This document shows positions 46,237 through 56,900 of a stretch of DNA of 64,000 nucleotides, piece by piece. The position numbers and the translations under genes are program-made. Source of the stretch: Symbiodinium natans (lineage: Eukaryota; Sar; Dinophyceae; Suessiales; Symbiodiniaceae); the NCBI GenBank assembly GCA_905221605.1, contig CAJNDS010002109.1:401168-465167 (forward strand). The letters are read 5' to 3'. The notes under the pieces are model-generated. The model was not told where the DNA came from, ran no database searches, and saw nothing but the letters and a program-made list of their open reading frames with translations. Numbering within the stretch: position 1 is the first letter of the stretch; every line of letters starts with the position of its first letter.

Positions 46237-49200
46237 GCCTCTGGCAAAGTGTGGAGAGATCCGACGCTGGATGACTGGCCAAAGGAGGACTACAGGCCGA
46301 TAAGGAGTTTAAGGATGGTTTGGGTTTAGGGTTTTGGGTTTAGGGTTTAGGGTCTAGGGTCTAGGGTTTAGGGTTTAGGGTTTAGGGTTTAGGGTTTAGG
46401 GTTTAGGGTTTAGGGTTTAGGGTTTAGGGTTTAGGGTTTAGGGTTTAGGGTTTAGGGTCATTCAAGGTTTCGGGGTTTTACCTAGACCTAGAACCCCTCC
46501 CCAAGTACCATCTAAGATACCTAGGTACCCCCCATTCAGGGACACCTCGGCCCTTCTTAAGGGGGGCTTAGGGCACTTTTGGATGTCGGGCTTTTCGGGC
46601 TGTGGGGCTTTTAGGGGTTTAGGCCTCTTGGGGGTTTAGGGTTTAGGGTTCGGGGTTTAGGGTTTAGGGTTTAGGGTTTAGGGTTCGGGGTTGAGTCTAG
46701 GCAATCCCCCCGGTTTTTTTTGTTTAGGCTAGGATCCGGAGTAGGCCCTTGTTTCCTTTTTGCTGGGGGTTGGGGTTCCCTTGTCATCCCCTTAAAAAAG
46801 GTTACCCTGTTTTTTTTTCCCAGGTTGCTCTTGGGTCTAGTAGGCATTGGGAGCTTTATGGATTGAGTTGCGGCTCGGCCTTGGCACCCCCCTCCACCTA
46901 CTCTCTCCTCTCATAGAGTGTCCAAGGGCGCTTTGTGAGTGAAGGAAAGTACCTTCCAGGGTTTGACACTGGTAGCATGCTAGGTCTTCGGGTTTAGGGG
47001 CGGTAGACGATGACTCATTACGCCCCCACGCCCCTGGAGTCGACACTGAGAGCACACCCCAAGAGAACTTGATAAGTTGAGCTTGCATTAGATCTCAAAG
47101 GTGGAAGGTGGCGCAAACCCCCCTAAACCCTGAACCTTGAAGCTTACTGTCGGAGACTGAGGGCATTGTGTCTTTGGGGTTTGTGGCGCACTGAAGCAAA
47201 GACACAAGATTTCCAGCGGCATGGTCCGGACCTCACAGCTTTTAAGCGTACTATAGGGGCCGGAATAATTACTAATAGTATTCCCTTGTGGTCCCTTTAT
47301 GAGTATACTATAGTACCCCCCCCCCCCCCCCCAAAAAAAAAAAAACTATTCGAATTATTAAGGCCCCGATAGTAAACTCCACAAGCCAGGGTCCGCAAAT
47401 CTGAAAACGAGACCCTGCGGTCTAAACTGCACGGCCTGTCTTTGGTGCCCCCCAAACCTGCAAGTTCACCCTAAACCCTAAACCCTAAACCCGAAGTCTT
47501 AAACCCTAAACCCTGATGTCTATGCATAGAGAAGTCCACCAGGCTGTTCTGCGGAGACTTGGGTAACGAGGTCACGGACGATCTGCGCGGGCCTTGGGAA
47601 GATGACCCCCTCATCGGTTTCAGGTCGGGTCTAGAGTTCAGGGTTTAGGGTTTAGGGTTTAGGGTTGAGGGTTGAGGGTTTAGGGTTTAGGGTTTAGGGT
47701 TTGGGGTTTAGGGTTTAGGGTTTAGGGTTTAGGGTTTAGGGTTTAGGGTTTAGGGTTTAGGCAGAGGTTGCTTCTGGTTAGGAAAGGGTTCTCCCGTGTT
47801 GCCATCGCTATATTCAAAGCTATTGAACAGCTAAGTGCCATTGCCTGCCTGCTTCCGGGTGCGTAGAAACTGGGCATGTTCATGCGCGCTCGCTTGGCCT
47901 CAGGGCATGCGCGAACGTGACAAACCCTAAAACGGATACTAAACGCAAAATTTGTAGGAAAGCGCCTCCTCCGAAGCTCATGCTCCGAAAGGCCTCCCTC
48001 TGAAACTTTGAAGGCCCTGTAGATAAAGAACAAGCCCTATAGCCCTCACGTCGCACCTTCGCGATTGGGGACGCGGTGAAGATTGGAGGTTGCTCGTTGG
48101 GCAACCCTAAACCCAGAACCCCTTAAAATGAAGCCTCAGTCCTAATTCCTAAACCCTAAACCCTAAATCCTAAACCCTAAATCCTAAACCCTAAACCCTC
48201 AACCCCACACATCCGCCTAAAGCTCACCCCCGAAAAGCCCTCGAATTGACGCCCCGTAAGGCTGGCAAACGCCTTCCGAAAGTACAGCTCTTTCCAGAAA
48301 GCCAAGGCAGGCAAGCAAGCCCTGGGGACTAAACCTAGAGTAGTTTCGGTTTAGGGTTTAGGGTTTAGGGTTTAGGGTTTAGGGTTTAGGGTTTAGGGTT
48401 TAGGGTTTAGGGTTTAGGGTTTAGGGTTTAGGGTTTAGAACTGGGGTTTAGGGTTTAGGGTTTAGGGTTCAGCGTCTCAAGTGCAGGAATTCACTAGTCA
48501 AGCGGTGTGTTTGTGTTTCGGAATAATCCCACCCACCCAGAGTGTCACGTCATAGCATGCAGGGAAGGCCTACTTCAGGATAGTTCCGCAATGTTGCCGA
48601 AGCGCCTGCAATCTCAAGGGTTTAGGGGTTATAAGGGCTTATGGAACAGCCTGTCCACGTCTCCTACCTCCGAAGAAGCCCCTCCATGCCAGGTGATCCG
48701 AGACAAGCGTACCGGTAAAACCAAGGGCTATGGCTTCGTGTCATTCTCCGCGCCCGAGGACGCATCAAGGGCTGAGGGCATTTGAAGGTTGGGTTTTTTG
48801 GACTCCAATCCCGAACCTCTGTGCCTACTCGAAAGCTCACGGGTAGCCCCAAGCTGGGTGACAAAATATGAAGTAGGGTATTTTTCTCCTAGTTTCAAAC
48901 AAGGGTTGAGAACCTTACTTCAAGGTACAGAACGTGCCTCAACCCTAAACCTTCGTCCCAACTTGAGAGGATCATGGATGACCCCCCCACCCCCCTGCCC
49001 CCCACCCTCGCCCCACCCACAACAAAAAAAGACAAAGACAAAAAAAAAAAAAAAAAAACAACAAAAAACAAGTTGTAGCTGTAGTTTTCATACTATACGA
49101 GCCCGATTTTTAAGTACCCGTGAACCCATCAAAGTAAACGCAAACGAAAGCCCGAATTCCTAGACGCCCCTAAACCAAACCCTAAACTCTAAACCCTGAA

Positions 49201-49546
49201 CCCTAAACCCTGAACCCTGCCTAGGCCAGAGCAAGCGAAAGCCCTAAACCCGTGTTTAACTTCGACGCCCGAATCCCAAAAGCCATCAACAACCGCGACG
49301 GGCCCCCTTTGGGGTTTAGGGTTTTGGGTTTAGGGAGGTTGAGGTGTTTGGAGGTGAGGGTTTAGGGGGTTGGAGGGTTTAGGTTTTATTGTTCAGGGGA
49401 TTCAGAGTTTATGGTTAGGGTATAAACCCCATGAAACCCTAGCGTTCTTAAAAGTGCAGGACATGGTGGCAGCGTTGCGCGATGTGAACGGCCGATATGT
49501 TGGCAACCGACCTGTCCGCCTCAAGAAGAGCAACTGGAAGGACGAG
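46237..49546 (+). CDS. RBM42: RNA-binding motif protein 42 (RRM), at least 5 small exons
   Basis: Five exons join in frame: 46237-46295 (KVWRDPTLDDWPKEDYR), 47543-47584 (LFCGDLGNEVTDDL), 48261-48306 (LANAFRKYSSFQKAK), 48693-48758 (VIRDKRTGKTKGYGFVSF, the RNP1 site) and 49460-49546 (DMVAALRDVNGRYVGNRP ... WKDE). Together they match the RBM42 RRM and its DP.L.EW lead-in from end to end. The 5' splice sites are GC, GC, GC and GA; all acceptors are AG|G. Introns of 368-1247 bp consist largely of telomere-like arrays and foldback elements. RBM42 binds RNA and in humans is linked to hnRNP K and tri-snRNP complexes. The N-terminal part is not secured (candidate exons at 42891 and 44194), and the last exon may be missing. 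Confidence 0.88.
46325..46700. repeat. TTTAGGG arrays in RBM42 intron
   Basis: About 18 units at 46325-46460 and about 8 at 46635-46690, both inside the intron that starts with GC at 46296. Confidence 0.85.
46733..46841. mobile_element. foldback family B, copy 11 (in RBM42 intron)
   Basis: GGATCCGGAGTAGGCCCTTG ... CCTTAAAAAAGGTTACCC ... CCAGGTTGCTCTTGGGTCTAG. Confidence 0.65.
47249..47375. mobile_element. foldback family G, copy 5 (in RBM42 intron)
   Basis: TACTATAGGGGCCGGAATAA ... TTGTGGTCCCTTTATGAGTATACTATAGTACC ... AATTATTAAGGCCCCGATAGTA. Best-preserved ends of the family. A C15A13-like run lies inside. Confidence 0.7.
47640..48470. repeat. TTTAGGG arrays in RBM42 introns
   Basis: 47640-47762 (about 16 units with TTGAGGG variants) lies in one intron and 48348-48470 (about 16 units) in the next. 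47770-48240 is non-repetitive without a supported exon on this strand. Confidence 0.85.
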
Positions 49547-49560
49547 GGGGTTTACCCTAA

Positions 49561-50488
49561 ACCCTAAACTCTAAACTCTGTGAACCCCGAACCCTAAGGG
49601 AGAGTTTTTAAGGTCTAGAGCCACAGGGTTTTGAGGGTTGCGCATTTGGGGGCTTAAGCAATTAGATCGGAGAGGTACCTCCTTGAGGTCCTGATTGCAA
49701 GGGAATGCTACTATTTGGGGATCTACATTGGGGGGGTCCCTTATTGTCGTAAACCCCCATTCAAAGGTGACTCTAAACCCTGAACCCTAAACCCTAAACC
49801 TTAAACCCTAAACCCTATTTTTTGGGGGGCTTAAAACCCTGAACCCTAAACCCTAAACCTTAAACCCTAAACCCTTTTTTTTTTTTTGGGGGGGGGGGGG
49901 TTTACTAGGCTTAAAATTGGTCCTGGAGTTGCCACGGCATTTCGTGAGTTTGGACTGGCAACCCTGATTACACCCCAAACCCCAAACCCCAAACTTCAAA
50001 CCCTAACCCTTTCACCCCTAAACCCTAAACCCCAAGCCCTAAGCCCTTTAACCCCCAAGCCCTCAACCCCCAGAAGCCTTAACCCTAACCCCTACTTCAC
50101 CCGAACCCCGAAACCCTAGCCCTTTGACCCCTACCCCTAGGCTCGTGTGGTGTTCCTTTCTGTTCGTTCCCTTGTTTTTTTGGTCTGGCTTGTTTTTTTT
50201 GGTCTGACCTACTTTTTTTTGGCGGGTTTTCTTGTGTACTTGTTTTTCTTGGTCTCAGGAGTCGGGTCACTTTTGGGCATGATAAAGGTAACATGGATGG
50301 CTCTGGCAGCTGAATGCTGATAGCAATGGGCCCTATGATGTATGTAGGTACACTGCCCTACCCCCAATCCTAGGCATGCCATCAACAACCGCCGAGGAAC
50401 ACATCTACGCTTTATAGTTCTCTCATAGGAAGGCTGGTGTTGTCTGATGTCAACCCTATAAACCCTATAAACCTCATACAACCCCTAA
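49561..50488. other. degenerate repeats and one exon-like island
   Basis: CCCTGAA/CCCTAAA units (49770-49880), an exon-like frame LKIGPGVATAFREFGLATL after CTAG|G at 49908, degenerate CCCTAAA (49975-50130), then T-rich repeats of TTTTTTGGTCTG (50165-50260). Confidence 0.5.
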
Positions 50489-50710
50489 ATGGACCCTACA
50501 TCACTACCGAAAAGCTCCCTGCCACATTTAATCCTCGATGCCGTCGATGCCCATCTGATGCATCGTGATGCATCACAGCTCCGTGGCTGCAACAAGTCAG
50601 AGATTGTTCGGGCTTGGGAGGCTCGTTTTGTAGACAAGACCTATGACATGATGCCTGAAGGCTCCCATGTCTGGTTCCTTATCGGGCTATATAGTTGTAA
50701 GGGATCATAG
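50489..50710 (+). other. possible exon
   Basis: Open non-repetitive frame with HLILDAVDAHLMHRDASQL and SEIVRAWEARFVDKTYDMM. May belong to the large downstream gene or to another; unrecognised. Confidence 0.35.
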
Positions 50711-50976
50711 TGTACTAGCCGAAAAAGTACTGCCTTTAGGTCAGCTTCTTCGGAGGCGATCTCAGCTGCTTCAAGCTTTGCATGAGCTGTGAAACTCATG
50801 TGCGCCAGCAGTGTTCTGCTCAAAGTATGCGTATGTGAAGGATACATGCAGCATACCAGCAACACTGCGACTGAGTGAGACCCTCGTGCCAAGCCTTGTG
50901 CCAAACCTTGATGTTCGACCATTTTTTGTGTTCCTACTTGGGGTATATCTTGACTATCTCTGTCTCCCTGCAAGCA

Positions 50977-53900
50977 TGCCACCTCGTCGCACGAACTGCA
51001 AAGAGCAGCGACATCATGTTTCGATTGAAGAGCTAGATCCAGCCGACAACCTGGCTGCGTTTGCCCTTGTGGATGCGACTTTGCCCCATTATATTGGGGG
51101 TTTAGGGTTTAGGGTTTAGGGTTAAACCCTAAACCCTATAAACCCTATAAACCCTATAAACCCTATAAACCCTATAAACCCTATAAACCCTACAAACCCT
51201 AAAACCCTACAAACCCTACAAACCCTAAAACCCTAAAACCCTAAAACCCTAAAACCCTAAAACCCTAAAACCCTAAAACCCTAAAACCCTAAAACCCTAA
51301 AACCCTAAAACCCTAAAACCCTAAACCCTAAACCGTGGTGTTAATACAGGCTGAGTCGGAGGCTAACACCAAACTCTAGAGAACCAGATGAATTACAAAG
51401 GGTCTCCGCTTGGCACAAGGATCTCTTCGAGCAGAAGGAGCTTCAAGCACGTGTGCTGCTTTTGGGCGATCTGCTGGTGTCGCCTCCGCGTTCGAAAGAC
51501 AAGGATACTGAGAATGACCCGGCGAGCACTGTAATCTCGGCTAACACCCTGAAACTGAACAAGGTCGCTCTTCCTGGTACATGAGCTTGCAACAGCCCAA
51601 AGAGCCCAAGAGCCCTTAATTCAGGAAAATACCTTATATAAAAATCGCACCGGGGATCTCTATACACATGTATATAGGGCCATATAGGGTAGATGTTCCG
51701 GAATGAAGGGGTAGTGGGTTCTTTGGAGCTGCATACATTCCCTTTTTCCCCCATTCTCTAACCTACAAATTCTACACCAACACTCCTGGACATCTTATCT
51801 TCTCTCCTGGTCCTTGCACCCTTTCCTGTTGCTCACTCTCTCTGTGTTTATTTGTGCACTGCGATGGGGGAAAGTTACACCTAGAAAAAACAGCTTAGGT
51901 TTTGCTTTCGACGGTGATGCCTCGCTTGATGTGTCATCCAAATCTACTTGCAGTTCCGACGTTGAAGTGGGCCATCCTTGAAACGGCCAAGCGGTGGGAG
52001 GCCACTTAGCGCAGTGATGCACATATGATCACAATTTTACGCTGCAGAGTGTACACAGGGAACACTCGGATCACACATGCCACAGTTTGACAGAATGTGT
52101 ACATGTGTATGTATATGTGGGCAGTCATGTGTTTTCACCATGGTGTGTTGTGTTTGTTTGCATTGTGTGCGAGGCTTTTCTTTATGTATATGTGTCGATC
52201 ATTTGTACGTGTGTGAACAACAATCTCAGGTTCCATACTCCGCTGTGAAGGCCAACAAGTGTGCTTGGATCATCAAGAAGAGTCTTAATCTTCACGGTCG
52301 GCTGCAGAGCCGGTCTTCGAAACGAAGGGATGCAGATGTGCAACAGCTTACTGCGTCGGGGCTGCAGTTTTTCTGGTGTGTTACAGGGCAGGCACGTCTG
52401 TGTGTGTATAATGATACGCGTAGCATGTCCCTGTACCGTGCGCCTTGCCTTTCTAGGATGTCTTCGATGCTATCTTGGGTGGGAAATTGCTTCCACAGGA
52501 CCCGTCTGACAAAGCACAGTCAAAAGCAAACTTAGAGAAGGCACCCGTGCGTTCGCGATCGAGGTCATCACTTGGAAGAGGTGCAGGCAAATCTGCCTCG
52601 CCAGGTTCACCTGAGGCAGCTCAGGATGGTGAGCTGCCATCTCAAACTAGCTCGGCTCCCCCAGAAACCCTCCCAGCAGATGCTGAGGTTCCTTCTGTAG
52701 CTGGCTGTGCTTCGCCGCCCCATGGTGAAGTGCTGTCGGTTGCAGACTGTGAATCCCCAGTGCAAGGCTGTGCCCCCTGCCCAAGCCCGCCATCTGAAGC
52801 TGCCTGTGCAGTGCCGCCAGTTGGAGTGTGCAGCCAATATGTGCCTGCGCCAGCAAGGAACTTGGTGGATGACTACTTGGATCATTATTACAGTGTGAGT
52901 CACAGAGGTTCACCGAAAAGGAGGATGGAATGGAGCCCCGCGACCCCCTTGACAGCCAAGTCCCACAAGAATGTCAAGGTCAAGAGCCCCCCTGTCAGCA
53001 TCGCCCAAAGTGTGCCGATAGAGGAATCTCCTGTGAGGCCTAATGTCTTCCCGCCAGCATATTCTGCACAGGCACCTGTGCCTCCCTGGGCTGTGATCCC
53101 GCCCCAACAGGGTGCTGAAGGTAACAAGGAAGCACAGGGTGTATCCAGGCCAGGACAAGAGGTCTCGAAGGCTGTGCTGAAGAAGCCTCTGCTTGAAAGG
53201 GCAAAGCATCTCATTGCGGATGTGGATGTGGAAAGTGATGTTTGTGGAGGTACGCACTCCCGAATCCCTGGGCATAGAACACTGAAGAGTCTCCCTATGA
53301 AAGTGTTCGTTTAGGAGAAAGAGTGGTGTGCTCATTCAGTGTGTGTGGAACGGAGGCCGTGTGGCCGAGCTTCATGCGAGCCTCATCAGCATCAAGACAG
53401 CTTTGAAGCAGAAGGCCATTCGGACCCCGAGCTTCGGCCAGTGACCTGCTCTGCACATGGGACAATGTGGTGTCTTTGCGTGTAATTGGAGGTGCACGTG
53501 CCAAGCGATGTACATGCATTATCGTATATGTTGTGTGTTATATACTTAGTGTTATCCATTTTTGATTGAGCCATCACTGCATGTCATCTCGTGACTACAC
53601 AGGGGTATGTTGTGGGGGGTGTGGGTGGGTGGGTGGGTGAGTGGGGTGGGGGCGAAACATGAATATAACGTGTCTCACCCTAGAACACACCCTCATATTC
53701 ACGAGACGCCGGAAAAATCCTACACACACATATGGGGTTTTCAAAATTGTGGTACCTTTTTAGGGGGTTTCTTTATACCCTACACCCACCCTAAACACTG
53801 TAAACCTGTTCAAAACCCTGTTAAATTCCCTCAGCCTTGTACACCAGGTTATCGGAAAACTCCAATCACTCGAACCCCGATTCTTTGGAGACGCTTCCAT

Positions 53901-56900
53901 GGGATGGAATTCCGGACAGAATGCTCATGATGGAGACGTGGGTTGGCCGAGATACATTGCTGTGCTCTTCTTTGTAAGGGGTTCTGTCGACATATGTGCC
54001 TCCCCCCCCGCCCCCTTCTGCCCCTTGGCACCCCAGGGTAAGATTCTGGTTAGAGGTTCAAAGGGTTTCTACCCTATAGATATATATACATATAGATAGA
54101 TAGATAGATAAATAGATATGAAGATATATATATATATATATATGCTTTATCAACCCTAAAACTGATAGGGTTGTTACAAACCCTTATAAACCCTATAAAC
54201 TCGAGAAACCCTATATATAAACCCCATAAACCCTATAAACCCTATAAACCTACAAAGGGTTAAGGGTTTCTACCGGCTTTATATAGGCAACGCAAGGTTT
54301 ATGTACATATAAATATCTATGACTTATATATTGATTGCGTTGCCGTTGTGAGGCAATGCTCCGTAGTGGAACTCGACGATGATGATGATGAGAAGGTGGG
54401 AGGGGTCTGGGTGTGTGTATGTGCAGGGTATTCAAGCTTCCTGTGTGCTAGGGCTCTTTTGACAGATTTGACGGGAGAGCTGACTGAGGGTTTGTATGTG
54501 TGTATAGTGCACCTGGTATCTGAAAGTATGCAAGTGAAAGTATGCGCTACAGGCATTGCCGCCTGCAATGGATCCTGCTCCTGCGCTGCTCAATGGTGTG
54601 GCTTGAAACAAGCTGGTGGTGTGGTGTGTTCATTGGGGGAACGGTGTCGAGTAAGGGGTAGTTTTCCCATGTGCAGGTGCCCATGCATTCGCGCACGCAC
54701 ACAGAGACATGTGCGCACACACAGAGTTTCACTGAATGGACTTTGGAGGGCCAGGTCGGTCTGCTGCACTGTTCGAGCTCTGACACAAGGAATACATGTG
54801 TACATGTATGTGATACTTTATTCAGACTTTGTAGGTTTCTTCAACTCAGCCAAGGAAGGGGTGGTGGCGAACCATGTGGTTCCTGATGCGGCAGACAATG
54901 TCATGTCTGAGGCAAAGGCTGCAGATCATGCAGCTCAGGTGCTGCCAACTGAGGGCCAGCTTGAGTCTCCTATGCAGGGGGGTGTGGCCCAAGCAATGGT
55001 AGAGGGTTCAGGTGGCGCAGAGGGTGTGAAACTGGCGTTGAAAGCAAAGTATGAAGCGCTTCTGAACCAGCGCAAGACAGATGGTGGTGAGGATGTGACA
55101 CAGGATGATGACAGCAAGCAACGCTTGTACAGCCTGGGCCTTTGGAGGCCCAATCCTTCGGAGCCCACCGAATGTGTTGACCGAAACCATCAAAGGGCTC
55201 TGAAGCAGGCCAAGGAAACAGCAGCCAAAGCAAAGGCGAAGGCGAAGGCAAAGGTGAGCTGTCAGGACAAAAAGGCAAGTGAAGCTAATGAGGAGAATGA
55301 GGAGAAGAGCCCAGCTGAGCCAAAGGCACCCAAGAAGCCCAAGAGAAAAGCGAAGTCTCAGCCCACGCCTGCTGAGGCTGCTGCGCATGATGAGTGTGTG
55401 GCAGGTGGTGACATGGGTTCTGGTTCGGCAGGCCCCAGTGACCCCAGTGATGAGGCCGCCCCTGCTGTGAGGCCTGATGCTGCAGAGACAACCTCAAAGG
55501 CGGTGGCCGTGGGTGGGGGTGGTGGGGAGCCCGGGGGTGTGCATGGTGAGAAGACTCGCAAAAGAAAGAAGCCAGATGATGAAGGGTATGTGCCATCGTT
55601 TGCGCGTCGTACGTGTCCCACGCAAAAGCCCTATGCAACTGCAAGATGGCATGCCATCAGAGATGCCTTCATTATGATTCTTCGCCCCCATTTGCGGAGT
55701 CCATCATCTCACGAGGACCCCTTGTGTTGGTGCGTGCGTGTGTGTGTGTGTGAAAGGCATGCAAAGCTTAGGGTTGCACGAAGACAACAATGTAAAGCAA
55801 ACACTATAGGAGATGGCATCGGAGTACCACTCTGGTGGTCTATGAGCTCCCACTAGAATGTATGTGTATATATATATACAGTAACATGGGATGGGTGATG
55901 AAACAAATAATATATATTTATATACATCTATCTATATATAATAGAAATGTACACTGCGCCGCTCCGGTGGTCGATGATTAAATCTTTGCCCTTCCAAGTC
56001 TGTGTACAGAATAAAATAAACTCATCAGCTCAGGTGAATGGCATCGTGCTGGAGTCCGTGCTCGTGGCTGCGATGGGGGGCTGTGTCTCAGCAATAATAT
56101 ATACATACAAAACATATTTACATATCTACATGTGTGTACTTTTGCACATACATACATATGCAGAGATATAACAATACATATATGTATGGGTCTATAAATA
56201 TTAACATATATATATATATATTCAAATATGTATATGTATATGTACAAGATATCCGTATGTGTCCTCGGCAAGAGTATATGTATGGATATATATATATATA
56301 TGTATACATATATATGTATACATATAAGAGCATATATGTATATATACATACATATATATATAGAAACATATATATATATATATATGTGTGTGTGTGTATG
56401 ATCAGTATTACCCTGCTCCGGCGGGCGCATTTCTGGCGTGTGAACACACGCGCAATCTATATATATGTATATATATGTATATATGTGTATATATATAGAG
56501 AGATATGTACACGGATACATATATATATATATATTTATATTTATATTTATATATGTACTTATATTTATACACATCAAATTCAAAACATTGTCCCTGCCCC
56601 GGCAGGCGCACCGCTGGCCATTATATGTGTCTATGGGCCCTACACCCTAAACCCTATAAACCCTATAACCCTATAAACCCTAAACCCTAAACCTATATAT
56701 CTATATCTATGTATGTATATATATATATATATATAGATATATGTATATACACATATATGCACACACACATGCATATTTTCCATAGGTATGTATGTACTTA
56801 TTATCTTTTCTGGGGTGATGTAGTATGTATGTGTGTTTATAGCATACACGATATCTATGGATTCGCTCGTATTTCAAACTCACACTGCACTGTTCGAGTG

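Noticed and set aside
6809-51340. CRISPR-like regular repeats
   Set aside because: Units are adjacent 7-9 mers without spacers, in a eukaryotic context.
55978-56690. Tyr/Ile-rich frames on both strands
   Set aside because: Translations of TA/TATG microsatellites.
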